A stretch of DNA of 64,000 bases. Source: JABFSM01 sp963762545 (GTDB taxonomy: Bacteria; Gemmatimonadota; Gemmatimonadetes; Gemmatimonadales; GWC2-71-9). The stretch spans positions 124,001 to 188,000 of the forward strand of contig CAVXLC010000002.1 of NCBI GenBank assembly GCA_963762545.1, written 5' to 3'. Made by a program: the position numbers and the translations under genes. The notes beneath the pieces are model-generated. The model was given only the letters and a program-made list of their open reading frames with translations. It was not told where the DNA came from and searched no databases. Below, piece after piece: positions 49,882-58,653 of the stretch. Position 1 is the first letter of the stretch. Each line of letters opens with the position of its first letter.

Positions 49882-52139
49882 GATGTCAGGGATGAGGGAA
49901 GCCCCCGGCCGCCGCGGGGACCCGCGAAGCTCCCTGACGCCCGGGCCAGCAGACGGCCCCGCCGGCGGGTCCCGGCCGCATCGATCAGCATTCGGCCGGC
50001 CCACCGGTAGACGTTGAACTCCCCGATCAGGCCGCGCATCAGCCGGATGCGGGCGCGTTGTTCCCCGGCGGGCATGTCGAGGGCCGCCTGCAGCGCGGCC
50101 GCGCATTCGTCGGCGTCGTAGGGATTGACCACCAGGGCCTCGGGCAGCTCCCGGGCGGCGCCGGTGAACTGGCTCAGGATCAGCACCCCCCGCTCGTCCT
50201 CGCGCGCGGACACGAATTCCTTGGCGACCAGGTTCATGCCGTCGTGGAGGCTGGTGACCATGCAGAGATCCACCCCCCGGTAATATTCGTAGATCTCCTC
50301 CGGTTGATGGTGTCTCACTTTGAGGATAATCGGTGGATGCACCGCCCCGGCGAAGCGGTCGTTGATCCGCGCGGCCATCGCGCGAACCCGGCGCTCGTAA
50401 TCCTGGTACTGCTCGATCCGGCCCCGGGTCGGCGCGCCGATCTGCACAAAGCTGAATCGCCCGACCCACTCCGGATGCAGCTCGAACAGCCGTTCCACCG
50501 CCCGGAACCGCTCCTCGATCCCCTTGGTGTAGTCGAGCCGGTCCACCCCCAGGCCGATCCGATGTCCCACCGGCAGTCCGTGCCGCTCGCGGAGCGCCCT
50601 CCGGCTCTCCTCCACGGGCATCGAGAGCAGTTCGGGCGACGGTGGCCACTCGACCGAGATCGGATACCGGTTGACGGCGGTGAGCTTGCCGCGGTACGTC
50701 ACCGTGAACATCTCGCGATCGACCTTGGCTTCCACCAGACGGTCCACGGTATCCAGAAAGTTGTTGCAGTGGAACTGGGTGTGAAAGCCGAGAATGTTGC
50801 TGCCCAGGAGGCCGTCCAGCAGCTCCTCCCGCCATGGGCAGATGGTGAACGCTTCGGGATTGGGCCAGGGAATATGCCAGAAGGAGATGATCGTGGCCCC
50901 CGGCATCGCGTCCCGGATCATTCTGGGCAGCAGGGCCAGGTGGTAGTCCTGCACCAGGACGATCGGATCGGCCGAGCTGGCTTCCTCGAGCACCGCGCCG
51001 GCGAACTTGCGGTTCACCGCGACATACTGCTCCCAGTCCGCGGTCCGGAAGGTCGGGCGGACGTGCGCGATGTGGCAGAGGGGCCAGAGCCCCTCATTCG
51101 CGAATCCGTAGTAATACCCCTCTTCCTGTTCCGGGGTGAGCCAGACTCGGCGGAGCTGGTACGCCGGGGCCTCCGGCGGCACCGCAACCCGATCGTGGCG
51201 ATCGACCACCTCCCGGTCCGCGGAGCCGCCCCCGTGCGCGATCCAGGTCCCCGAGCAGGCCCGCATGATCGGTTCCAGCGCCGTCACCAGTCCGCTCGCC
51301 GGACGGCGCACCTCGATCCCGGTGCCCTTGTGAACGTGAATGTACGGCTCCCGGTTGGACACCACGATGACTTCCTGGCCGCGCAGCTCCCCCTCCAGGA
51401 TGCCCCGGAGGGTATCGGGCGTCCAGGCGAGGTGCTCGTGGTCCCGGGTGCGGTGCTCCGCCTCGAGGTCGCGAATCAGGGACCGCAGGTCGTCGGCGAT
51501 CGGCGCGAGCTCGGGGGCGGTCCGCCCCTCGGCGGAGCGGAGCAGGATGTCCCCCCGAAGCATCCCGCGCAGTCCCGCCACCCACCCGCGCCAGCTCAGC
51601 TGCGCGATGACGACCGTGAGCAGCGACACCGTGAGGCCCAGACCGACGAAGAACAGGAACAGGTACTTTCTCGTCTCGGCGGTCCTCCGGGTGACAAAGC
51701 TCATGTCGTGGACCAGCACCAGGGAGCCGGACGGCCCGACCACCGGGTCCAGGTGCCGGACCGACACCAGCAATGGGCCATCGGCGGTCGTCAGAGTATC
51801 AGCGGACGACGCGTAGCGCTGCAGGTCATCGCACCGAATCTCGGCCGGCATGGTCGGGGTCTCGACCACGGGTCCGGGCAAGGATCCGCAGAGTGCCACC
51901 GCGAACAGCCGCTCATCCTGAGTCAGATTGGTGAGATACTCCCGAACTCCGGCCCGGTTGCCATCCTGAACCAGAGCGCTCAGAGGGCCCTGGACGGTGT
52001 TGGCGATGAGACTGGACCGGGTCTCCAGATCGCGCACGAACCATCGCAGCGTCAACCGGTCGACCAGGGGCATGACGGCATACGCGAAGAGCGCGATCGC
52101 GATCAGAAGGGGAATGATGAACCGAAGAGAGAGCCGCAC
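49878..52139 (-). CDS. otsA: membrane-anchored trehalose-6-phosphate synthase with extracytoplasmic sensor-like domain
   Basis: A 753-residue protein. GTG 52139 is preferred to GTG 52145 because a perfect GGAGGTGATC lies five bases before it. Residues 1-25 form a membrane helix, about 28-160 an extracytoplasmic domain (SSLIANTVQGPLSALVQDG, ERLFAVALCG, GPLLVSVRHLDP) like the input domain of signalling proteins, 165-188 a second helix, and about 190-245 a HAMP-like linker. The GT20 synthase follows (about 258-725; VVSNREPYIH, VQDYHLALLPRMIR, FHTQFHCNNFLDT, GVDRLDYTKGIEER, DGMNLVAKEF). It makes trehalose-6-phosphate from UDP-glucose and glucose-6-phosphate. The anchor may let external osmotic or envelope signals gate synthesis, which is inference. 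Confidence 0.95.
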   Translation of the reverse strand: MRLSLRFIIPLLIAIALFAYAVMPLVDRLTLRWFVRDLETRSSLIANTVQGPLSALVQDGNRAGVREYLTNLTQDERLFAVALCGSLPGPVVETPTMPAEIRCDDLQRYASSADTLTTADGPLLVSVRHLDPVVGPSGSLVLVHDMSFVTRRTAETRKYLFLFFVGLGLTVSLLTVVIAQLSWRGWVAGLRGMLRGDILLRSAEGRTAPELAPIADDLRSLIRDLEAEHRTRDHEHLAWTPDTLRGILEGELRGQEVIVVSNREPYIHVHKGTGIEVRRPASGLVTALEPIMRACSGTWIAHGGGSADREVVDRHDRVAVPPEAPAYQLRRVWLTPEQEEGYYYGFANEGLWPLCHIAHVRPTFRTADWEQYVAVNRKFAGAVLEEASSADPIVLVQDYHLALLPRMIRDAMPGATIISFWHIPWPNPEAFTICPWREELLDGLLGSNILGFHTQFHCNNFLDTVDRLVEAKVDREMFTVTYRGKLTAVNRYPISVEWPPSPELLSMPVEESRRALRERHGLPVGHRIGLGVDRLDYTKGIEERFRAVERLFELHPEWVGRFSFVQIGAPTRGRIEQYQDYERRVRAMAARINDRFAGAVHPPIILKVRHHQPEEIYEYYRGVDLCMVTSLHDGMNLVAKEFVSAREDERGVLILSQFTGAARELPEALVVNPYDADECAAALQAALDMPAGEQRARIRLMRGLIGEFNVYRWAGRMLIDAAGTRRRGRLLARASGSFAGPRGGRGLPSSLTS

Positions 52140-52149
52140 GATCACCTCC
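52140..52149 (-). promoter_or_regulatory. near-perfect Shine-Dalgarno of the trehalose-6-phosphate synthase gene
   Basis: The minus strand reads GGAGGTGATC directly before the GTG at 52139, fully complementary to the usual 16S 3' end. It decides the start: the earlier GTG at 52145 lies inside it. Confidence 0.85.
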
Positions 52150-52208
52150 CGGGAATGCCCATCCGTGAAATCCCTGCCTGTCCCGCCGCTCCTCGGCGCC
52201 TGCCCGGG

Positions 52209-53587
52209 CTATCGACTCAGACCGCGCCGCCCTGGCCTCCGTGCGTCGCTCCTCGCCATGCTCCACTTGAGTGCCGGCGGAGTCACCAGGCTGGTGACGA
52301 TCACCATGATCACCATCGCGGAATAAATCGCCGGGTCGACTACCCGTTCCCCCGCAACCGTGAATCCCAGTCCGACGTTCGCGAAGATCCCCTCCGACCG
52401 CGTCCTCGTGGGATCATGCCGATCCCGATGCTCCTGCGGTCGAGACCGTCGGCCCGAGCGCCGAGAGGAGCCGTTGTTCGCCGGCGATGGCCGCCAGGGC
52501 AAGCGCCCACCACAGGATCCGGGTCGCCGCTCAGGCACGCCTGGCCGTCCGAGGACCGGAATCGCGCCGCCACTGGGCAGTTGCCGAGCAGGACGAGAGG
52601 AGACCGGAACCAGGAAGCCCGAGCATCGGCGAAGAGCAGGGTGTCCTGGCCGCAGCGGGGGTCGCGCTGGGCCACGAAAGGCCCCGAGCAGCTCTCCGGT
52701 CGAGCAGCAGCCCGGCCGCGTAGGCGCCGACGATGGGGGCCAACCCGAGAGCGAGGCCAGGTAGGCCATTCCGAAGGCGAAGGCCAGCGCCGTCGCGATG
52801 AGGACGCCTCCGCCCTGCGAGCCGGGCGGCGCCCCGGAAGTCGACGTGGGGATCAGCAGGCTGCCCAGCATCAGCCGGCCCACCAGAACCAGCACCGCCG
52901 TGAAACCCGGCAGGATGAAGCCGGCCTGCCCCGCAGGAAAAATCTCGTCCACGTTGGTGGCCGCGATAATGCCCGGCCGGACCACCGCGAGAATCACCGG
53001 AGCCCCCAGCACGTCGTCGATGACCACCGCTCCCAGGCATCACCGTGGCCTCGGGGGTCGTCGACCGAGACCCAGGTCCTTGAGCACCCGGGCGGTGATC
53101 CCGATGCTGGTCGCGGTGAGCGTCGCGCCGAGGAACGCGTGGACGTAGATGCGGCGTTCCGGCAGCAGGAGAGCCCCGACTCCCCACCGGAGGCCGAAGA
53201 CGGCGCGATGACTCCGAGCACCGCCACCAGGAGGGAAGGGAGCCCCACCCGCATCATGGCGGGGACGGTGGACTCGAGCCCGACTTCGAACAGGAGGATC
53301 AGCACGCCCAGCTTGGCCAGGGCGTCGACGATCTCGTTGGTCGCGATGAAGTCGAACACGCGAATCCCGGCGAGATTCAGGTTGCCGAGCAACATACCCG
53401 CGAGCAGCTCCCCCAGGACCGCGGGCTGGCGCAGCCGTGTCGCGATATCGCCGCCCAGCTTGGCGCCGACCAGGATGACGGCGAGGGCGAGAATCACCGC
53501 GGTGACCGGGTCTGCGTGGGCGACCGGAGCGATCTGGCCGGCCGAGACCATGGCTGCGGGAGCGGAGAGCGCGAGCGCCAGGTTCAT
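52209..53587 (-). pseudogene. cation:proton antiporter (CPA/Kef-type), broken by several frameshifts
   Basis: From ATG 53587 the frame reads helices of a Na+/H+ or K+/H+ antiporter (VTAVILALAVILVGAKLGGD, LRQPAVLGELLAGMLLG, LILLFEVGLE) to VLGVIAP near 53205, then jumps between frames: LTATSIGITARVLKDLG, a C5 run at 53053-53057, VVIDDVLGAPVILAVV, LIATALAFAFGMAYLA, LGLAPIVGAYAAGLLLD, GIGMIPRG and FANVGLGFTVAGERVV, ending at 52209. At least six indels, several in C/G runs, are needed to restore one protein of about 450 residues. The order and motifs are those of an intact family member, so inactivation looks recent. It lies just upstream of the trehalose operon on the same strand. Confidence 0.88.
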
Positions 53588-53722
53588 GTCGAGGCCGCGT
53601 GGGTGGAGACGGTACGGGGGAGGTCAAGTGTCGCTCTCTTCCCCGCGGCTTGCAAGGCGGCTCGCGGGGAGCCATTGTTTCCTCGAGGCTCGCCGCACCC
53701 ATCACCTCTGCCCCTCACTCCC

Positions 53723-55078
53723 ATGCGCCGTACGCTCCTGTTCGGGGTCCTCTGCGCCGTCCCGGCGATGGGATCGGCCCAGGCCCGTCCCTTCGGCACC
53801 CTGCGCGAGCAGGCCGCCCTGCAGCAGCGCTGGCTCGAGCAGCGCCTCGAGACGCGGCTGCCGGCGCTGATGCGCAAGTACGGGATCGACCTGTGGGTCG
53901 TCCCGATGCGGGAGTACAACGAGGATCCGGTCTTCTCGTCGATCGTGTCGCCCGAGACCTTCTCGGCCCGCCGCCGCACCATCTACGTCTTCTTCGACCG
54001 GGGTCCCGCGGCCGGGGTCGAGCGGATCGCGCTCGGCGGATCCTCGCAGGGCGGGGTGTTCGAGGCGGTGCGCAGCACCAAGCCGATCGCCGGAAGCGGC
54101 AGTGTGGCGGGCCGGCAGGCGGAGCTCTGGGGCGACGAGCAGTGGCAGGTGCTCAAGAAGGTCATCGCCGAGCGGAATCCCCGGGTGATCGGCATCGACA
54201 AATCGCGGACCTTCGCCTTTGCCGACGGCCTCTCGTCCGGTGAGCTCGAGGGCATGAGCGAGGCGCTCGGGCCGGAGTGGACCAGCCGGTTCCGCCCGGC
54301 CGAGGGGCTGGCGGTAGACCTGATCGCGACGCGGCTGCCCGAGGAGGAGGCCTTCTACACCCGGCTGACCCGGCTGGCGTGGGATACCATCGAGGAGATG
54401 TTCTCCAGCCGTACCATCCGGCCCGGTGTCACCCGGACCTCCGATCTGGTCTGGTTCTGGCGCCAGCGGATCAACGACCTCGGGCTGGGCACCTGGTTCC
54501 AGCCCTCGATCGAGGTCCAGCGCCGCGGCGCCACCAGCGAGCAGCTGGGCGACGATCCCGTCATCCAGCGCGGCGACGTGCTGCACTGCGACGTCGGCAT
54601 CACGGCCCTTCGGCTGAATACCGACACCCAGCACGACGCCTATGTGCTGCGGCCCGGTGAAACCGACGCGCCCGCCGGACTCCGGACCGCGCTCAAGAAC
54701 GCCAATCGGCTCCAGGACATCCTCTTCGAGGAGATCCGGCCCGGACGGACCGGCAACCAGGTGCTGCGCGCCACGCTCGCCAAGATGAATGGCGAGGGCC
54801 TCGATGGCACCGTCTACACCCACCCGATCGGCCTGAACGGGCACGGCGCCGGCCCGCTCATCGGGCTCTGGGATTATCAGGAGGGCGTGCCCGGCCGCGG
54901 CGACCACCCGGTGATGGCCGGGATGTGGTTCTCCAGCGAGCTCCAGGTGACCACCCCGGTCCCGGAATGGGGTGGGCAGCCGGTGCGCATGGCGGTCGAG
55001 GAGGATTTCGTGCTGGGAGCGGACGGCACGCCGCGCTGGGCCCTCAAGCGCCAGGATCGCCTGCACCTGGTGCACTGA
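53723..55078 (+). CDS. M24 (aminopeptidase P/creatinase-fold) metallopeptidase, exported
   Basis: The ATG at 53723 begins a signal peptide (LFGVLCAVPAMGSAQA) and a 451-residue protein; the open frame continues upstream without a ribosome site. An N-terminal creatinase-type domain (about 30-205) precedes the pita-bread catalytic domain with the five metal ligands apparently in place: Asp in HCDVGI, Asp in TQHDAYV, His in GLNGHGAGP, Glu in SSELQV and Glu in VEEDFVL. Two metal ions would hydrolyse X-Pro or small amide bonds outside the cytoplasm. It is divergent from the antiporter pseudogene and precedes a small cytoplasmic gene by 76 bases. Confidence 0.92.
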   Translation: MRRTLLFGVLCAVPAMGSAQARPFGTLREQAALQQRWLEQRLETRLPALMRKYGIDLWVVPMREYNEDPVFSSIVSPETFSARRRTIYVFFDRGPAAGVERIALGGSSQGGVFEAVRSTKPIAGSGSVAGRQAELWGDEQWQVLKKVIAERNPRVIGIDKSRTFAFADGLSSGELEGMSEALGPEWTSRFRPAEGLAVDLIATRLPEEEAFYTRLTRLAWDTIEEMFSSRTIRPGVTRTSDLVWFWRQRINDLGLGTWFQPSIEVQRRGATSEQLGDDPVIQRGDVLHCDVGITALRLNTDTQHDAYVLRPGETDAPAGLRTALKNANRLQDILFEEIRPGRTGNQVLRATLAKMNGEGLDGTVYTHPIGLNGHGAGPLIGLWDYQEGVPGRGDHPVMAGMWFSSELQVTTPVPEWGGQPVRMAVEEDFVLGADGTPRWALKRQDRLHLVH

Positions 55079-55154
55079 ACCGGCACTTCTCCCCGGGGCG
55101 GCTGGGCCTTATCCTAAGGTCCCTTGGTGCAAGGTCGACAACCGGAGTGTCTGT

Positions 55155-55670
55155 GTGAGCCAGGAACCTGAGTATCTGCAGCGGCTGCGGCGAGCCCAGC
55201 AGGAAAAGAGCCAGAAGGGAGCCCGGGACCCGGGCGCGCCGCGTCCCGAGGCGGGAGCCGGTCTCAGCGGTCAGGAGCAGGAGGCGCTGCGGTGGGCCCG
55301 GGAGCTGGCGGCCGGCACCGAGCTCCGCTCGATTCGCAACATGGCCGGCGCCCGGTTTGCCCTCCTGGTGCGGCTCCAGAGCGCCAGCGGGGTCCGCTTC
55401 CTCTCGGTCGAGGGGATTCCCACCCGGGATGCCCTCAAGGAACGGGTCAAGCCGGGCGCCACGGTCGGAGAAGAGGTGCTGGGTGCCTACGAAGTGAAGG
55501 GCGGTCGGCCGGTGACCATCGCCATCGAGGCCGGGCAGGTCGTGCTCAAGATGGGAACCCCGCGCCCCGGCGCCAACCCGGTGAGCCCTGAAAAGATGCT
55601 CCGGAAGGCCGCGGCCGAGGCGGAAATCCGCGAAAAGAACCGTCCCAAAGACCGGGAAAAGCGGCGGTAG
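55155..55670 (+). CDS. hypothetical charged cytoplasmic protein
   Basis: The GTG at 55155 has GGAG seven bases upstream; 171 residues with no signal or membrane segment. The start (EPEYLQRLRRAQQEKSQKG) and the end (AAAEAEIREKNRPKDREKRR) are highly charged and helical; the middle (about 50-140) has a compact alternating pattern: FALLVRLQSASGVRFLSVEG, PVTIAIEAGQVVLKMG. The pattern fits a small nucleic-acid or protein-binding domain, but I recognise no family. The TAG stop abuts the complement of the FKBP stop (TAGCTA, 55668-55673), so the two genes converge with no spacer at all. Confidence 0.7.
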   Translation: MSQEPEYLQRLRRAQQEKSQKGARDPGAPRPEAGAGLSGQEQEALRWARELAAGTELRSIRNMAGARFALLVRLQSASGVRFLSVEGIPTRDALKERVKPGATVGEEVLGAYEVKGGRPVTIAIEAGQVVLKMGTPRPGANPVSPEKMLRKAAAEAEIREKNRPKDREKRR

Positions 55671-56183
55671 CTAGCGAACCACCGCCCGAAGTTCGATCAC
55701 GTACACCAGCACCGCATCGGGGGGGATGCCCTCCCGGCCCTGCGATCCGTAGCCCAGGCCCGGCGGAAGGACCAGCTGTCGACGTCCGCCGGGCTTCATC
55801 CCGGATACCCCCAGCTCGATCCCGTCGATCAGCGCTCCGGTCCCGATGCGGGCGGCCGCGGCGCTGCTGTCCACCCGGGTGCCGTCCGGGAGCCACCCCT
55901 CGATACCGACCTCGACCGAATCCCCAGCCGCCACCGGTGCCCCCTCCCCCGGGGAGAGGTCCGCCCAGAGCACGCCCTCGGGCGTCTTGGCCATTTCGGA
56001 GATGTTGACGCCGAGATCGGCGGCGTACTCCAGCATTTCCGGAATGGTGTCCGGAGGCAGGGGAGGGGGGTTGAGGGTGCCCCGGACCGCTTCCGCCGCC
56101 GACCGCGCCGACTCGGAGACCTTGCAGCCGAGGGCGGAGAGGCCGGCCAGGCCAAGCAACAGGAGCGGGAGGGGGCGGGGCAT
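55671..56183 (-). CDS. FKBP-type peptidyl-prolyl isomerase, lipoprotein
   Basis: A 170-residue protein with a lipobox (LSALGC, Cys at 20). The FKBP domain (about 85-170) has the expected order: VEVGIEGWLPDGTRVDSS, LIDGIELGVSGMKPGGRR, LVLPPGLGYGSQG, IPPDAVLVYVIELRAV. The usual catalytic aromatic residues are partly replaced by shorter side chains, as in many bacterial lipoprotein FKBPs. It would assist folding of exported proteins at the outer or inner membrane. GGAGG sits about 20 bases ahead of the ATG, rather far, so a slightly different start is possible. Confidence 0.92.
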   Translation of the reverse strand: MPRPLPLLLLGLAGLSALGCKVSESARSAAEAVRGTLNPPPLPPDTIPEMLEYAADLGVNISEMAKTPEGVLWADLSPGEGAPVAAGDSVEVGIEGWLPDGTRVDSSAAAARIGTGALIDGIELGVSGMKPGGRRQLVLPPGLGYGSQGREGIPPDAVLVYVIELRAVVR

Positions 56184-56291
56184 ACGCCAATGCTATCCGG
56201 CCATCCTCCGGCCGGGAAGGGAGCCCATCTGGCGTACCGGCTCGATCCATGGCATTTTCGCAGCCTTCACCCCTCCAAAGGAATCGGTCCG

Positions 56292-57131
56292 ATGCGTAGT
56301 CTTGTCTCCTCCCGGTTGGCATTCGTGGTGGCGGGAATTGCGGCGCTCGGGTGCGCCAAGGAAAAACCCGCCGAGCAGGCGGCCGCCGTTCCGGCTCCCC
56401 CGGCGGCGCCGAACGTGGTTCACGTGGAGGCGGCGGACTACTCGTTCAAGGCCCCGGACACCATTCCCTCCGGCGTCACCACCTTCCATATGATGAACGG
56501 CGGGAAAGAGCTCCATCATATGGTGCTGATCAAGGCGCCGATGGCCGCGCTCCAGAAGATGGATCCGTCCGCCCCGCCGCCGCCCGACGTCGTGATCGTC
56601 GGGGGCCCGAACGCGGCCGCGCCTGGTGGCACCGCCGAGGTGACGCTCGACCTGGCGCCCGGGGACTACACCATGGTCTGCTTCGTCCCGAGTCCGGACG
56701 GCAAGATCCACATGTTGAAGGGAATGCTGCGCGGCCTCACTGTCACGCAGGGAACCAGCACCGCGGTCCTGCCGACCCCGGACATCACGATCAAGCTGTC
56801 CGATTACTCCTACGCCGTGGCGGACACCCTCCCCGCCGGCCATCATGTCATCCGCTACGAGAACGATGGGCCGCAGATTCACGAGGCGGTCCTGATCAAG
56901 CTCGACGCCGGCAAGACGGCGGAGGACTTCCTCAAGTGGGGCGCCAAGCCCAGCGGTCCGCCGCCGGCCTCCCTGATGAACGGCGCGTCGCCGATGACCG
57001 CCGGCCAGTCCAACACCGTCCAGGTGGATCTCGTCCCCGGCAACTACGCGCTGGTGTGCTTCGTCGAGGATGCCAAGGACAAGAAGCCCCACTTCATGCA
57101 CGGCATGGTCAAGAAGATCACGGTGATGTGA
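56292..57131 (+). CDS. lipoprotein with two cupredoxin-like domains
   Basis: The ATG at 56292 has AAAGGA about ten bases upstream and a lipobox AALGC (Cys at 21); 279 residues. Two similar halves (about 40-155 and 165-279) each show the strand order VEAADYSFKAPDTIPSGVTT and IKLSDYSYAVADTLPAGHHV, then HHMVLIK or HEAVLIK, ending DYTMVCFVPS-x-DGKIHM or NYALVCFVEDAKD-x-x-PHFMHGM. The paired His, Cys and Met positions match type-1 copper ligands of cupredoxins, although one ligand differs between halves. It could carry electrons or copper at the membrane. Its stop overlaps the start of the Tat phosphoesterase (GTGA 57128-57131). Confidence 0.8.
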   Translation: MRSLVSSRLAFVVAGIAALGCAKEKPAEQAAAVPAPPAAPNVVHVEAADYSFKAPDTIPSGVTTFHMMNGGKELHHMVLIKAPMAALQKMDPSAPPPPDVVIVGGPNAAAPGGTAEVTLDLAPGDYTMVCFVPSPDGKIHMLKGMLRGLTVTQGTSTAVLPTPDITIKLSDYSYAVADTLPAGHHVIRYENDGPQIHEAVLIKLDAGKTAEDFLKWGAKPSGPPPASLMNGASPMTAGQSNTVQVDLVPGNYALVCFVEDAKDKKPHFMHGMVKKITVM

Positions 57132-58639
57132 TTCCGTCCGGGCGGATTTCCCGCCGGGAGTTTCTCGCGGGCGCCGCGTCCATTGGCGCGGCGCTCGCGC
57201 TTCCCGCCCCGCTTCGCGGCAACCCCTACGCTCCCCTCCGGCCCCCCCCGCGAATTCCGGCACCGGTCCGGGTGCGCGGGCGGGTCACGGCCCTGGGCCG
57301 GCCGGTACGGGGCGCGGCCGTCAGCGACGGTCTTGCGGTGGTCGTCACCGACGCCGAGGGCCGCTATCAGCTCCTCGGCGACGGGCGCCGCCCCCACATC
57401 TCGATTACCCCGCCCCCGGGCTACGCGGTGCCGGTGGCCCCCAACGGCACCGCGCGGCTCTATCAGCCGCTCGTGGCCGATGCCCGGGGCGAAGCGACCG
57501 CGCCCTTCTCGCTCACGCCGCTCGGGCACTCCGATGAACGCCACGGGTTCGTGGTCCTGGCCGACCCGCAGACCCAGGACGAGTACGAGATGGCCCGCTT
57601 TCAGAAGGAAACGGTGCCCGATGTCCAGGCCACCGTGAAGGCGCTCGGCGAGCTGCCGCTGTTCGGCCTGTCCGATGGCGACATGATGTACGACAACCTC
57701 GGCTTGTTCGATGCCTACGAGTCGGCCGTGGGCCGGATGGGGCTGCCGTTCTTCCAGGTGGTCGGGAATCACGACCTCGACCTCGATGCCACCACCGACG
57801 AGGATTCCACCGTCACGTTCACCCGCCGGTTCGGCCCGCGCTACTACTCCTTCAACCGCGGCCAGATCCACTACGTCGTGCTCGACGACGTCTTCTACTA
57901 CGCCGGCGGCTACCTCGGTTATCTGCCGGCGGAACAGCTCGCGTGGCTGGCCGCGGACCTGGCCCTGGTGCCACGGGGCGGGACGGTGGTGGTGTTCCTC
58001 CACATTCCGCTGGTGAGCTCCCTTTACGAGCGCCACGGCGAGGCCCGGCCGGAGCTCGCCAACTCGGTGACCAACCGCGACGCCCTGCTGGCCCTGCTCG
58101 AGCCGTTCACGGCCCACCTGATTTCCGGTCATACCCACGAATGCGAGCACCGCGGGTACGGCAGGGCCGTCGACCACACCCTTGGCGCCGCCTGCGGCGC
58201 GTGGTGGACCGGGGACATCTGCTACGATGGGACGCCGAACGGGTATGGGGTGTTCGAAGCGGTGGGGAGCCAGTTGCGCTGGCGCTACCAGGCCACCGGC
58301 CAGGCCGCCGATCGTCAATGCACCGTGTACCCCGCGGGAGCCGATCCGAGGGCACCCGAGGAGATCGTCGCGAACGTGTGGGATTGGGATCCGGCGTGGA
58401 CGGTGGCCTGGTACGAAGACGGCGAGCGCAAGGGCGCCATGGCCCGCCGGACCGGGCTCGATCCGCTGGCGGTCCGGACCCAGGCCGGCCCGGCGCTGCC
58501 CAAGCGGCGTGGCTGGGTGGATCCCGAGCCGACGGCCCACATGTTCTATGCGCCGGCCGGCAAGCAGGCCCGGGAAGTCCGGGTGGAGGTGACCGATCGC
58601 TTCGGGCGGGTGTCGACCACGGTCGTCCCCGCCCGATAG
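57128..58639 (+). CDS. Tat-exported calcineurin-like phosphoesterase with flanking beta domains
   Basis: The GTG at 57128 overlaps the previous stop and gives a 503-residue protein with a twin-arginine signal (GRISRREFLAGAASIG). An N-terminal beta-sandwich (about 45-125, RGRVTALGRPVRGAAVSDG) precedes the metallophosphatase domain (about 135-350) with LADPQ, GDMMYDN, VVGNHDLD and SGHTHECEHRG, and a C-terminal Ig-like part (about 400-503, TVAWYEDGERKG). This MetallophosN-Metallophos-MetallophosC layout is known in bacterial phosphoesterases that act on phosphate esters outside the cell. Di-metal (Fe/Mn/Zn) catalysis is expected. Coupling to a cupredoxin-like lipoprotein is unexplained. Confidence 0.9.
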   Translation: MIPSGRISRREFLAGAASIGAALALPAPLRGNPYAPLRPPPRIPAPVRVRGRVTALGRPVRGAAVSDGLAVVVTDAEGRYQLLGDGRRPHISITPPPGYAVPVAPNGTARLYQPLVADARGEATAPFSLTPLGHSDERHGFVVLADPQTQDEYEMARFQKETVPDVQATVKALGELPLFGLSDGDMMYDNLGLFDAYESAVGRMGLPFFQVVGNHDLDLDATTDEDSTVTFTRRFGPRYYSFNRGQIHYVVLDDVFYYAGGYLGYLPAEQLAWLAADLALVPRGGTVVVFLHIPLVSSLYERHGEARPELANSVTNRDALLALLEPFTAHLISGHTHECEHRGYGRAVDHTLGAACGAWWTGDICYDGTPNGYGVFEAVGSQLRWRYQATGQAADRQCTVYPAGADPRAPEEIVANVWDWDPAWTVAWYEDGERKGAMARRTGLDPLAVRTQAGPALPKRRGWVDPEPTAHMFYAPAGKQAREVRVEVTDRFGRVSTTVVPAR

Positions 58640-58653
58640 CGCCGGCCGTCCCG

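Noticed and set aside
50058..53870. 1270-codon plus-strand frame opposite the trehalose synthase and antiporter
   Set aside because: Low-complexity Arg/Gly/Pro content; the minus strand holds GT20 and antiporter motifs.
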